From Chloroflexota bacterium (GTDB taxonomy: Bacteria > Chloroflexota > Dehalococcoidia > Lucifugimonadales > UBA3495), in contig PAJQ01000024.1 in NCBI GenBank assembly GCA_002710215.1, positions 1-51,838 on the forward strand: a stretch of 51,838 nucleotides of DNA, given 5' to 3'. Below the pieces are notes generated by a model. The model saw only the letters and a program-made list of their open reading frames with translations, did not search any database and was not told the DNA's origin. Of this stretch, positions 25,509 to 34,484 are shown piece after piece. A program made the position numbers and the translations under genes. Position 1 is the first letter of the stretch. Each line of letters begins with the position of its first letter.

Positions 25509-27674
25509 GTGCTTGAGCATCTAAAAACTCATTTCGGCTTCGACCGCTTCCTGCCCCTGCAGGAAGAGATAATCGACCGGGTTCTTTCCAAGGAAGACGC
25601 CCTTGTCCTGATGCCCACCGGCGGCGGCAAATCGCTGTGCTATCAATTGCCGGCGGTGCTCTTCAGCGGGGTCACGGTGGTCGTCTCGCCCCTCATCGCC
25701 CTGATGAAGGACCAAGTTGACGGCCTCAGGGCTCATGGGATCGCCGCCGGATTCATCAACAGCTCATTGACCGCCGCCCAGATCTCCCGGGTCCAACAGA
25801 TGGCCCGGGATGGCGCCCTCAAGATCCTCTACGTGGCTCCGGAGAGGCTGGCTTCGCCTGAGTTTCAGGATTTCTTGCGCAGCGTCGAACTTAGCCTGTT
25901 CGCCATTGACGAGGCCCATTGCATATCGGAGTGGGGCCACGAGTTTCGCCCGGAATACCGCAACCTGAAAACGCTGCGCCGTGATTTCCCCGAAGTGCCC
26001 ATCGTCGCCCTTACCGCCACGGCCACCGAACAGGTGCGCCGGGACATCGTTAACCAACTCGGCCTAGGGCAGGCGCAGGTATTCATCTCCAGCTTCAACC
26101 GCGCCAATCTCAGCTATGCGGTCCAACCGAAGCGAAATTCCTTCAATCGTCTCCTGGAACTCTTGAACAAGCACAAGAACGAGCCGGTCATCATCTACCG
26201 GTTTTCCCGCGATAACACCGAAGAACTGGTGGAAGACCTGGCCGCGGAAGGATTCAATGCCCTGCCATACCATGCCGGGCTCGATAGGGAACTCCGCCGG
26301 GATACACAGGAAAAGTTCATCCGTGACGAGGTTCCAATAATCGTGGCGACCATCGCTTTCGGCATGGGCATCGACAAGCCCGACGTTCGCTTGGTGGTTC
26401 ACTACGAGTTACCCAAAACCCTTGAAGGCTACTACCAGGAAACCGGACGAGCCGGGCGTGACGGCCTACCCAGCGACTGCGTTCTTTTCTACTCCCATCA
26501 GGACAGATTGAAGCAAGAATATTTCATCCGCCAGATCGGAGATCAAGCCGAGCGGGAGAACGCCGAAAAGAAGCTTGCTCAGGTGATTGAGTTCGCTGAG
26601 CTTTGGACTTGCCGCCGCAAATATCTGATCGAGTACTTGGGTGAAGGATGGAGCGAATCGACGTGCGATGGTTGCGATATCTGCCTGACTCCCAGAGAGA
26701 CGTGTGACGCCACCGAAATATCCCAAAAAATCCTTTCGGCGGTCGTCCGCACCGGTAACCGCTTTGGAGCCCGCCACATCGTTGACGTGCTTTTGGGGAA
26801 AGTATCCAAACAAGTCGTCCGTTATGGCCACGACGAGTTGACGGTATTTGGAATTTCACAAGGCCTCTCGTCTGAAGAAGTCTTGCATTGGATCGGCGCC
26901 CTGCTAGAAAAGGGCATGTTGGAGAAAGACAAGGGGAAATACCCAACCCTTGCTACCACAAAAGACGGGTGGGAGTTCCTAAACAGCGGCAGCCGGCTAC
27001 AACTTACGGCGCCGAAGCGCGATGCCGAGGGTTCCATTGGTGAGCGAAACCTCAGTGAAGAAAGCACCTCTAACCCGGAGTTGTTCGAGGTGTTACGCAC
27101 TCTTCGTAAACGGATCGCGGACGATCGGGCGGTGCCCCCCTACGTCATCTTCAGCAACTCCGCCCTCTTGGCCATGGCCGGATCCGTTCCCCGCACCCGT
27201 GAGGACTTTGCTAAGATCTCCGGCGTGGGAAGGGTAAAACTGGAGCAATTCAGCGGTTCATTTTTGGAAGTGATAATCGAGTACGCCCATGCCAACGGGA
27301 TACCAGAAAAAGAGATTGCGGTCCAGCCGCTATATCGTCCCAGAGAAAGGAACCGCCGGAGCAACCGGGCCAGCTCTACCCTTAACGAAACCAAGGAACT
27401 TATTAGGTGCAAAATGTCGCTGTTCGAGATAGCAAAACGCCGAGGCCTGACCGAGAACACGATCGTCAACCATGTAGTGCGACTCGTGGATGGCGGTGAA
27501 CACTTGGACATAGACCACTTGATGCCATCGCCGGAGCGGGTGTCCAAGATCGAAGCCTCGTTTCTGCAAACCGAGGGAGTGCTGCTGACACCGGTGCGGG
27601 AATTGTTGGGAGAGGACTACTCGTACGAGGAGTTGGCGCTGGTGCGGATCGGGATGAGAAAGAAGGACTCCTAG
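25509..27674 (+). CDS. recQ: RecQ family ATP-dependent DNA helicase
   Basis: The 721-residue protein has the complete RecQ architecture. Walker A is TGGGKS with Lys41. The DEAH box is at 134-137 (DEAHCISEWGHEFRPEY). Helicase motifs continue through GRAGRDGLPSDC (313-324). Zinc ligands Cys368, Cys386, Cys389 and Cys392 follow. After the winged-helix RQC comes an HRDC domain at about 535-605. A C-terminal helix-turn-helix of the type often fused to RecQ closes the protein (MSLFEIAKRRGLTENTI). It unwinds DNA 3' to 5' in repair and recombination. The start is GTG at 25509. The last 209 bases overlap the frame of the convergent KaiC-like gene. Confidence 0.95.
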   Translation: MLEHLKTHFGFDRFLPLQEEIIDRVLSKEDALVLMPTGGGKSLCYQLPAVLFSGVTVVVSPLIALMKDQVDGLRAHGIAAGFINSSLTAAQISRVQQMARDGALKILYVAPERLASPEFQDFLRSVELSLFAIDEAHCISEWGHEFRPEYRNLKTLRRDFPEVPIVALTATATEQVRRDIVNQLGLGQAQVFISSFNRANLSYAVQPKRNSFNRLLELLNKHKNEPVIIYRFSRDNTEELVEDLAAEGFNALPYHAGLDRELRRDTQEKFIRDEVPIIVATIAFGMGIDKPDVRLVVHYELPKTLEGYYQETGRAGRDGLPSDCVLFYSHQDRLKQEYFIRQIGDQAERENAEKKLAQVIEFAELWTCRRKYLIEYLGEGWSESTCDGCDICLTPRETCDATEISQKILSAVVRTGNRFGARHIVDVLLGKVSKQVVRYGHDELTVFGISQGLSSEEVLHWIGALLEKGMLEKDKGKYPTLATTKDGWEFLNSGSRLQLTAPKRDAEGSIGERNLSEESTSNPELFEVLRTLRKRIADDRAVPPYVIFSNSALLAMAGSVPRTREDFAKISGVGRVKLEQFSGSFLEVIIEYAHANGIPEKEIAVQPLYRPRERNRRSNRASSTLNETKELIRCKMSLFEIAKRRGLTENTIVNHVVRLVDGGEHLDIDHLMPSPERVSKIEASFLQTEGVLLTPVRELLGEDYSYEELALVRIGMRKKDS

Positions 27675-28421
27675 GCCGGGGCCAGATGGGCTCGGCCTCT
27701 TCATCTGGGTCGATTGGGCCGATTTTCGGCGGCTCCGGGGAGGCGCCGAGAAACTGGATGCCGTCGTTGTTGACGTAGAAAGCCTGGCGGCCCTCCACGT
27801 ATTTACTGCCCCTCATCTTGTATATGCGCAGGGGCCGCAGGTCGGACGCCACCAACCTCTCCACTTCCAGGTAAATCACCACGTCGGCCATGGCAAGCTC
27901 GGGCAGGTCTAGGTCGCGGGGAAGGGAATACTCCCCGACCAAGAGCCCCAGGCAGTTGTTCTCTACCAGTTGGGCGCTGAGGGTACCGAGGAATCGCCAC
28001 AGTTGGCCCCGGTTGGGAGAAACGTCGCTGATCGCCCGGAAGCTGTCTATCGCCGCCACCCCGACCTTGTGATCTTGGATCCGGCTCACGATGGAGTTAA
28101 GCAACCGGAGCAAAGTATCGCCTTCTATGTCGGTGTCCAGCTCTAGGACATCCAGGGCATCAAAAACACCGGTCGGCCCCAAGAAGCTAAGCCCGCTGTA
28201 TTGAGAACGCATCTTAGAAAGGGGCTGATGGGTGGTAGTTACTAACATGGCGTTTCCACTCTCTAGGGCCGCTTGGGCCAGCAAATGGAAAGCCAATATG
28301 GACTTGCCCGAGCCAGGAACCCCGGCGAGAACCACCAGGGATTGGGCCGGCAGGCCTCCCCCAATATCCGGTCCATCCAGTCGAGACCGGTGCTCACCCT
28401 GGCAGCGGGAAATTCTTCCAT
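27466..28421 (-). pseudogene. KaiC-like/RecA-superfamily ATPase with a frameshift near the N-terminus
   Basis: The ATG at 28421 has GGAGG about 6 nt upstream and opens with MEEFPAARVSTGLDWMDRI, typical of KaiC-like ATPases. At a five-base G run (28358-28362) the reading then leaves frame. Inserting one base gives GGGLPAQSLVVLAGVPGSGKS, the expected continuation with Walker A. The main body stays in this second frame: Walker B around AAIDSF, then VVIYLEVERL near the C-terminus. The last 70 or so codons (27466-27674) are antisense to recQ and low-complexity (Pro/Ser/Ala-rich), so the true end may be nearer 27700. The gene is either a recent frameshift or carries a homopolymer sequencing error. 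Confidence 0.72.
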
Positions 28422-28616
28422 AGGTCCTCCGGTGGCAAGATTGGTCGCCGGAATTGGTTATCATCGACGGGACAGCGCCGCTTGAGCCCAGTATAGCAAG
28501 GGTGCCGTTGGGGTCAGGTCACGGGGCCGAAGGAGATTTGACGAAGAATTATTCCGTTTAAAGGGCCAAGGGAGAGTCACGCCGAGAATCTTCTTCGTCG
28601 TGTCCTGACTTAGTGA

Positions 28617-28731
28617 CGTTCGTGGTGAGTATTTTTACCCGTTCTTGGTAAGCGTTATTTCCCGTCCGGGGTTCGGCAAGCTCATAACGACCCTCGTGTG
28701 AAGGGCCCTTCGACAGGCTCGGGCGAACGGG
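28617..28731. repeat. Inverted pair of CGTTCGTGGTGAG / GACAGGCTC..GAACGG repeats
   Basis: CGTTCGTGGTGAG at 28617-28629 is the complement of the end of a dispersed repeat. A forward copy at 28708-28731 reads TTCGACAGGCTCGGGCGAACGG. A second forward copy lies at 41787-41811. The 28422-28756 stretch between the KaiC-like and acyl-CoA dehydrogenase genes holds this element and no gene that I can support. Confidence 0.65.
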
Positions 28732-28756
28732 AGATAATCGATCCGGGCGGTTTAGG

Positions 28757-29878
28757 CTAAAGGCTCAGCGCGTCGGCCAACCGGCGGCGGTGGAATTGTG
28801 GGTCGCCCAGGTAGTGGTAGAGGGTCCGAGACGCAGTAGTGTGCAGGGTCAATCCATATTCGGTCACACTGCCCACCCCGGCGTGGACTTCGTGGGCGAA
28901 ATTGCATGCTTGGTAGTAAGCGGCGCTGCCGACGGCCTTCGCCAGATGGATGCTATCCGCCGCCGGTTTGCCGGAGTCAAGTTTCCAGAGGGTTTCGTAT
29001 GTGGTCCACCGGGCGGCGTCCAGTTGGTTGACCAGGTTGATGATGTGATCCTCTACCCGCTGGAACCGTCCGATCGGCCTGCCAAACTGAATCCTGGTGC
29101 GGCTGTAGCCCACCGACATTTCGTAGACCGACTGACACGCCCCCACCTGATAAGCGCACATGACGGGAATCGTCCGGGCAATGGCCCGCTGAAGAGCACC
29201 CCATCCCCCGGCGAATGAGGACCCGGCCAGACTGTTCTGGTCCACGGAAACATCGTTCAGCTTGACTTCGGCCAGATTCCAAGCGAAGCCAGGCAGAGAC
29301 CGAATCTCCACCCCATTGGCGGTGACCGGGACGATAACCAGACCCACTTCGTTTGTCTCTTCAGAGCGTGCGGTGCATAGAAGATGGGTAGCCGAAACAG
29401 CGTCGAAAACGTAGACCTTGGTTCCATCCAACCGTAACCCGCCGCCGTTCTGGCGGGCCGTCAACCGAACGTCCTCTTCGGCCCAGCTATAATTCGCCTC
29501 GGTCATCGCCGGCACCAAGATGCGCTCGCCCCGGGCCAAAGCGGGTAACCACTCCTGCTTCTGCTCTTCGGTACCGCCCTCCAGTATCGCCGACGCCGCC
29601 AGAACGCAGGACGAAAGGTGGGGACCCGGAACCGGGCCACGGCCCAATTCCTCGAACAATACTCCGGCGTCGGTGAAGGAACCGCCTTCTCCGCCGTATT
29701 CCTGGGGAATAGCGATGCCCAGCCATCCGGTGGCGACCAATCGTTGCCAAGGCTCCGCCGTTACGGGCTGCTCCTCCGCCGCCATCTCCAGCAGAGTTTC
29801 TTTCGGATACTCCACCTGGATAAAACCGCGCACCGCGGTCTTTAACATTTCCTGTTCTTCAGTAAGGGCCAAGTCCAT
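28757..29878 (-). CDS. Acyl-CoA dehydrogenase family protein, second gene of a pair
   Basis: The 373-residue protein has the acyl-CoA dehydrogenase layout: an N-terminal helical domain (MDLALTEEQEMLKTAVRGF), IPQEYGGEGG near residues 60-70, a middle beta domain, and a C-terminal helical domain ending in HTTASRTLYHYLGD. It is shorter and more diverged than its partner, like the second subunit in paired FadE proteins that form alpha2beta2 enzymes. Those pairs use FAD to desaturate bulky acyl-CoA esters. The ATG at 29878 has GGGAG 6 nt upstream. The partner gene at 29958-31190 precedes it on the same strand, with 79 bases between them holding a heptad element. Confidence 0.9.
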   Translation of the reverse strand: MDLALTEEQEMLKTAVRGFIQVEYPKETLLEMAAEEQPVTAEPWQRLVATGWLGIAIPQEYGGEGGSFTDAGVLFEELGRGPVPGPHLSSCVLAASAILEGGTEEQKQEWLPALARGERILVPAMTEANYSWAEEDVRLTARQNGGGLRLDGTKVYVFDAVSATHLLCTARSEETNEVGLVIVPVTANGVEIRSLPGFAWNLAEVKLNDVSVDQNSLAGSSFAGGWGALQRAIARTIPVMCAYQVGACQSVYEMSVGYSRTRIQFGRPIGRFQRVEDHIINLVNQLDAARWTTYETLWKLDSGKPAADSIHLAKAVGSAAYYQACNFAHEVHAGVGSVTEYGLTLHTTASRTLYHYLGDPQFHRRRLADALSL

Positions 29879-29900
29879 GATTACTCCCTTTGGTCGCGCG

Positions 29901-29954
29901 GTCAGCCGTCAGCGCTTGGTTCTTTCCTGATAGCTGAAAGCTGATGGCTGATGG
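29901..29954. repeat. GCTGANN heptad element (inverted arms)
   Basis: The right arm (about 29930-29954) reads GATAGCTGAAAGCTGATGGCTGATGG. The left arm is CAGCCGTCAGCG. It lies between the two acyl-CoA dehydrogenase genes. Confidence 0.75.
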
Positions 29955-29957
29955 TTC

Positions 29958-31190
29958 CTATGCCAATGCACCGGCCTGTTCCCGGACTTCCCGGCCAATT
30001 CCGATACGCCGGGCCATGATTAGCTTCTGAATGTCTGCCGTTCCGCCAGGATGAATGGCGACGATGGCCGACCTTTGGTGGGCTTCCATGTGCCCGTCGG
30101 CGGCGCCCCATTGGGGATCATAGGTCAGGGCGGAAGGGCCCAGAATATCCAGGATCGATTGGGACATGCGGAGGCCGGACATCTTCCGCCAATAAGACGC
30201 CTGTGGACCCTCATAGGTTATCTCGGCCTTACTGTGGCGCATCCAATAATTTCTCAGGTTGAACAATCGGGCGATCTCGGCTTCTACGTAGATGTCGATC
30301 AGCTTGTCGCGAACGTCTGGGTCCTTGGTCAACGGTTGGCCGTTTCGCTGGTTCTCGCGGCAATATTCGAAGAGGTGGTCGACCAGCCAGTTTCGGGCGA
30401 TGCGGCCACCGGTGCCGTGCTCCAATTCCAAGTGGGTGGTCGCGACTTTCCATCCCTCGTTTTCGCCGCCGATCAGGTTGAAAGCCGGAACCCGGACGTT
30501 GTCGAAGAACACCGTGTTCTTTACTCCCGAGCCGGCTCCCGACTCGCCTCCGGAAATCAATAGCTCCATAGGTTGAATGGTAATCCCGGGAAGGGTCGCG
30601 GGAATCATGAACCAACCCAGGTTTTGGTGGCGGGGCGCCTCGTTGTCGGTGCAGGTGATGGTCCACATATAGTCGCAGCCCAAAGAGCTGCCTACGTATA
30701 TCTTCTGGCCGTTGATGACGTAATCATCACCGTCCCGCTCGGCGGACATCTTGGCGTTTGCCAGGTCCGATCCCGCTTCGGGTTCGGTGAGCAGTTGCCA
30801 GGTGCGGACTTCGCCCCGGAAGATTGGCGGCAAGAAGGTCTGTTTCTGCTCCTCCGTCCCCCATACCATGATGGAGGCCCCGCCCAGCCTTCCCCCCGAG
30901 TCGTAATAAGGCGGAACGGTGAGACCGTAGGAGTCAACCTCTTCCTCGATGACCACCGCGTGATCCAGGGAAAGACCGCCGCCGCCGTACTCTTCGGGGG
31001 CCGTGGCCCACAGCCAACCCTTCTCACCCAGCTTACGCCCCAAGCCTCGGCGCAGTTGGTACTGCTCTTCGGTTATGTTGATCGAGTCCGGTGGATGAGC
31101 GATATCGGGAGATACGTTCTCTGCAAGCCACCCCCGTACTTCCTGCCGGAACTCTTCCTGTTCAGGGGTGTAGGTAGGTTCGAAGTCCAT
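29958..31190 (-). CDS. Acyl-CoA dehydrogenase family protein, first gene of a pair
   Basis: The 410-residue protein is an acyl-CoA dehydrogenase. It has TYTPEQEEFRQEVRGWL at the N-terminus, APEEYGGGGLSLDHA, and WQLLTEPEAGSDLANA (the substrate/FAD loop). The C-terminal HPGGTADIQKLIMARRIGIG segment replaces the common YEGTxxIQ. I chose the ATG at 31190, which has GGAGG 7 nt upstream; the extended frame to 31226 lacks a site. It is likely the FAD- and substrate-binding alpha partner of the dehydrogenase encoded next. The natural substrate cannot be read from the sequence. Confidence 0.92.
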   Translation of the reverse strand: MDFEPTYTPEQEEFRQEVRGWLAENVSPDIAHPPDSINITEEQYQLRRGLGRKLGEKGWLWATAPEEYGGGGLSLDHAVVIEEEVDSYGLTVPPYYDSGGRLGGASIMVWGTEEQKQTFLPPIFRGEVRTWQLLTEPEAGSDLANAKMSAERDGDDYVINGQKIYVGSSLGCDYMWTITCTDNEAPRHQNLGWFMIPATLPGITIQPMELLISGGESGAGSGVKNTVFFDNVRVPAFNLIGGENEGWKVATTHLELEHGTGGRIARNWLVDHLFEYCRENQRNGQPLTKDPDVRDKLIDIYVEAEIARLFNLRNYWMRHSKAEITYEGPQASYWRKMSGLRMSQSILDILGPSALTYDPQWGAADGHMEAHQRSAIVAIHPGGTADIQKLIMARRIGIGREVREQAGALA

Positions 31191-31317
31191 GGTTTGCCTC
31201 CGGTTGGATGAGTTATCAGGTTTCAACTATCAGCCGCGAACGACGGCAGGAAATCGAGGTACGGAAACCAATTCCGGGTATGGATTATGCCGGAATCAGT
31301 CGAGGGAAACAAGCCGA

Positions 31318-31563
31318 CTAATCGGTGTAAAACTCCTCGCGCAGCTCCTCCTGTGAGATAAATCTGGAAGCTTGCCGGAAGATCGCTTGAAGAGTCCCGA
31401 CATCTAGATCCCGGTGCCTAGGTATGGTTAGGGTTTGCACCGCCATCTCAGGGGCCACTCATCGAAGCTTCACGTGGGAACCCCGTTGAGAATGTACTCG
31501 GAACCCCATTCGGAGCAAGATATCCACGACGGCATCGCCGGAAAGCCTCCTAAGCCTGGGCAC
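31318..31563 (-). pseudogene. hicA: HicA toxin gene with an in-frame TGA
   Basis: A GTG at 31563 opens PRLRRLSGDAVVDILLRMGF, then GSHVKLR, the HicA double-stranded-RNA-binding-like fold with the catalytic His in GSHVK. Codon 35 (31461-31459) is TGA. The frame then resumes VAPEMAVQTLTIPRHRDLDVGTL and ends at TAG (31320-31318), 81 codons in all, close to full HicA length. The start overlaps the end of hicB by 14 bases. As read, the toxin would be cut to 34 residues and probably inactive. Sequencing error is an alternative. Confidence 0.72.
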
Positions 31564-31786
31564 CGGCGGGTTCCAATTCTATCGTAACCAGAATGGCCGG
31601 GTCTGCCACCAAACCGAAATCGGCCGAATCCTCGTTTTCCAGGTGCAAAGCAACTGCCTCTTGGAGGTTGACCAGCGTCTCGTCCAAGGTCTTGCCTTGG
31701 GTTACAACCGCGATTTCCACACACTCGGCAAGGTAAAATTTCTTACCTTTACGAACATGGGCCTTGACGGTCCGTTGCAATGCCAT
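31550..31786 (-). CDS. hicB: HicB family antitoxin
   Basis: The 78-residue protein has the HicB partial RNase-H fold: KAHVRKGKKFYLAECVE at the N-terminus, then VTQGKTLDETLVNLQEAV, and a C-terminal strand (PAILVTIEL). It lacks the longer C-terminal DNA-binding domain of some HicB proteins, as is common in short versions. The gene order is hicB then hicA, the reverse of the classical hicAB order, with a 14-base overlap. Start ATG at 31786, with AGGTGAG upstream. It would neutralise HicA and may repress the operon. With hicA broken it may be an orphan. Confidence 0.85.
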   Translation of the reverse strand: MALQRTVKAHVRKGKKFYLAECVEIAVVTQGKTLDETLVNLQEAVALHLENEDSADFGLVADPAILVTIELEPAGAQA

Positions 31787-31859
31787 GGCTCACCTATTCC
31801 AGAGTTTACGCAATGCTCGTGGGTTATGTTGCATTGTACATGAGGGTCAAGCGATTAAA

Positions 31860-33419
31860 CTATTGGCTACGTAACGCCCTTCCCGGCAGAGCACCGGTGT
31901 GCTGTCCTTTGTCCACCACTAGCTTTCCGTTGACCACCACGTAATCAATACCTTCTGGGTACTGTTTTGGCTGCTCGAAGGTGGACTTCGCCTGGACCCG
32001 GTCTGGGTCGAAGACGACTATATCCGCCTTCATACCGTCACGCAGGACGCCCCGGTCGCTCAGTCCTAGACGTTGGGCCGGGATGGCGGTCATCTTACGC
32101 ACGGCTTCTTCCAAGAGCAGCAGTCCTTCCTCCCGAACGAACTGGCCCAAAACATAGGGGAAGGTCCCGTAGCTTCTGGGGTTGGGCATGTCTCCGGTGA
32201 GCAGCCCGTCGGACCCCACCATGTGGGCTGGGTGACGGACTATGGTACGTATGTTGTCCGGATTTCCCGTGCGGGCCACGAAGGCAGCGTCCAGGTTTTC
32301 CTCAATCAAGAGGTCGCAGATAGCGTCCACCATTTTCTTGCCCTTGGCCTGGGCCAGGTCAACCAGCGACCGGCCCTCCCACTCCTTGTTCTTGGCCGAC
32401 CCGATGTGGCTGAAGATGTAGTAGTCCAGCGACAGGCCCCACATGGGGTTGACCGATTCGCCGATCTCTTCCCTGACCCTCCGGTCTTGGATCCTCTGCA
32501 ACAACACTTCCGGCCCCCCGGCATGCACCCAGTAAGGAAGCAGGGAGTGAACCACGGTACTGGCGGCGGCGTAGGGATACTGGTCGAATGTAACGTCGAT
32601 TCCCGAGTCGCGGCCCTCATCCACCAAGTCGATCATCCGCTGCCCCATGCCATCCACCGGGCTGTGATAGTGGGATAAATGCACCGGAGCGCCACTGCGA
32701 CGGCCAATCTCGATGGCTTCCTTAAATGGGTCTAGCAGCCGGTCCCCAAGGCTATACCTGGCGTGGGTCATGTAAAATCCGCCTAGCTCGCTCACCACTT
32801 GCGCAACCGCCGCCAGTTCGTTGGTATCGCTGTAGGCTCCTGGAGGATACGTCAATCCAGTGGAGAAGCCGAAAGCGCCGTCCCGCATCCCTTGGCGGGC
32901 CAACTCCTGCATCCGGGCCAGCTCGGGCTCCGTAGGCAACCGGTCCTCCCATCCCATCGCCTCTACCCGGATAGAAGCGTGGGGGACAAAGTAGACCACG
33001 TTACAGGCCACCCGGTTGTCCAGAAGGTCCAAAAACTCTTTGACGGTACCCCACCGAACATTTGGGGGCGGCTTGCCGTTGACCGCCGCCAAGTAGGTCA
33101 GCAGGTGCTCCAGATTGGCCGGCGACGTGGGAGCATAGGAAAGGCCGTCCATCCCCAGGGCCTCGGTGGTTACGCCCTGGCGCATCTTGGCGTCATGCTT
33201 GGGATTGTTGAGCAACATCAAGTCCGAATGGGAGTGCATGTCGATGAATCCAGGGCAGACCACGGACCCGCCGGCGTCAATCACCTCGGCCGCTTCCACC
33301 GCGGAGGTATCGCCACGGATGATCTGGACAGTATCGCCGGAGACGGCAACGCCGGCCCGGAACCAGGTCTGTCCAGTCCCGTCTACTACCCGGCCGTTTT
33401 TTATCAGAAGGTCGAACAT
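31860..33419 (-). CDS. N-acyl-D-amino-acid deacylase family amidohydrolase
   Basis: The 519-residue protein is a D-aminoacylase/dihydroorotase-like amidohydrolase. It starts MFDLLIKNGRVVDGTGQ, has metal His62 and His64 (DMHSHSD), and has the C-terminal ADIVVFDPDRV and YVVVNGKLVVDKGQ segments. In D-aminoacylase a bridging cysteine lies 27 residues after the second His (GNCG). Here that position is Asp91 (GMDG), so the metal bridge differs. The family hydrolyses N-acyl-D-amino acids or related amides. I prefer the ATG at 33419, with AAGGAG 6 nt upstream, over the ATG at 33425, which abuts that site. It is divergent from the alpha/beta hydrolase gene. Confidence 0.88.
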   Translation of the reverse strand: MFDLLIKNGRVVDGTGQTWFRAGVAVSGDTVQIIRGDTSAVEAAEVIDAGGSVVCPGFIDMHSHSDLMLLNNPKHDAKMRQGVTTEALGMDGLSYAPTSPANLEHLLTYLAAVNGKPPPNVRWGTVKEFLDLLDNRVACNVVYFVPHASIRVEAMGWEDRLPTEPELARMQELARQGMRDGAFGFSTGLTYPPGAYSDTNELAAVAQVVSELGGFYMTHARYSLGDRLLDPFKEAIEIGRRSGAPVHLSHYHSPVDGMGQRMIDLVDEGRDSGIDVTFDQYPYAAASTVVHSLLPYWVHAGGPEVLLQRIQDRRVREEIGESVNPMWGLSLDYYIFSHIGSAKNKEWEGRSLVDLAQAKGKKMVDAICDLLIEENLDAAFVARTGNPDNIRTIVRHPAHMVGSDGLLTGDMPNPRSYGTFPYVLGQFVREEGLLLLEEAVRKMTAIPAQRLGLSDRGVLRDGMKADIVVFDPDRVQAKSTFEQPKQYPEGIDYVVVNGKLVVDKGQHTGALPGRALRSQ

Positions 33420-33622
33420 GGGCATCTCCTTGTCTCCAGCGGATCTATCGGGCCGCCGTCATTAACTGAGTTTAGCAATGCAGGTATATATCCCGATGAA
33501 TATACCTAGGGCATACTCCTCTTGCAAGCGGCATTAGGCGGGGCTAATATTGGGAAACCCAGCGTTCCGCCGCATTCGGGCCGCGGGTCACGAAATAACA
33601 TTTAGATCTGCCCGGAGGAACC

Positions 33623-34447
33623 ATGCCCGAAGAATCGATTAACGGCTATCGAATGTACTATGAGGTCCAGGGTGACGGACCGCCTCTGGTGATGATTCAC
33701 GGCGGCCTGGGCGGTGGCGAGGGCTCGGCGTCCATGGTGCAGCATCACGCCGGAGTTTTCTCCGGCGATTACTGGTTTATCTGCTACGACCGCAGGGCCG
33801 CCGGAAAGTCGGAAATTCCAGCCGGTGGGTATGACTTGCCCAATCAGGTCCAAGACCTGCGCGCTTTGCTGGACCGGCTGGAAGTGACCCACGCCCACGT
33901 TCTGGGTTCGTCCGCCGGCGGACCGATAGCGATGCGGTTCGCGTTGGACTATCCGGAGATGGTCGACTCTCTGTTGCTGATCAACACTATGTCATACAAC
34001 AGCCGGCCGGAGGTGCAGGCCCGCCAAAACGAACTCGACGCCCTTCTGTCAAACGAGGCGGCCCAGGGCCGGACCGCCGCTGTGGAGCAAGCACTAGAGG
34101 CACGGCAGCCTACCCTACGCCAAGACAACCCTGTCCAATTCTCGAAACTGAGCCAGATCAACCTGGAGCGTTTCGACGGCATCATTATGTCGATCCGGGC
34201 TTATCTGGACATCGGCGAAAGCATTGAGTCCCGGTTGGCGGAAATCAACATGCCCACCATGATTGTCCACGGCGACGCCGATACCACGATTCCAGTTGAA
34301 TGCGGCATCCAACTGCATCAATGCATACCCCATTCGGAGTTTCATATATTCCCTGGCGCGCAACACGGGTTGATGGCCAACGAACCCCGGCGCATGGCCA
34401 ACATGATTACCGAATTCCTAGAGGAATTAACGGTCAGGCAGGGCTGA
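33623..34447 (+). CDS. Alpha/beta hydrolase
   Basis: The 274-residue protein is an alpha/beta-hydrolase. It has the oxyanion HGGLGGG segment near residues 26-32 and the nucleophile elbow GSSAGG with Ser97. A candidate Asp lies in VHGDADTTIP and a His in GAQHGLM near the C-terminus. It likely hydrolyses an ester or amide, or an epoxide or C-C bond; the sequence does not say which. The ATG at 33623 has GGAGG 4-5 nt upstream. It starts a plus-strand run with the VOC protein and the second ThDP enzyme. Confidence 0.9.
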   Translation: MPEESINGYRMYYEVQGDGPPLVMIHGGLGGGEGSASMVQHHAGVFSGDYWFICYDRRAAGKSEIPAGGYDLPNQVQDLRALLDRLEVTHAHVLGSSAGGPIAMRFALDYPEMVDSLLLINTMSYNSRPEVQARQNELDALLSNEAAQGRTAAVEQALEARQPTLRQDNPVQFSKLSQINLERFDGIIMSIRAYLDIGESIESRLAEINMPTMIVHGDADTTIPVECGIQLHQCIPHSEFHIFPGAQHGLMANEPRRMANMITEFLEELTVRQG

Positions 34448-34466
34448 CAGCCATCAGTATTATCAG
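34442..34466. repeat. GCTGANN heptad run (degenerate)
   Basis: The bases read GGCTGACAGCCATCAGTATTATCAG, overlapping the end of the hydrolase gene. It is a weak copy of the window-wide heptad family. Confidence 0.5.
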
Positions 34467-34484
34467 TAGTAAAGGAGAACAATA

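Noticed and set aside
31459-31461. TGA in hicA as a recoded Trp codon
   Set aside because: Many genes in the window end in TGA and Trp is encoded by TGG throughout, so a changed code is unlikely.
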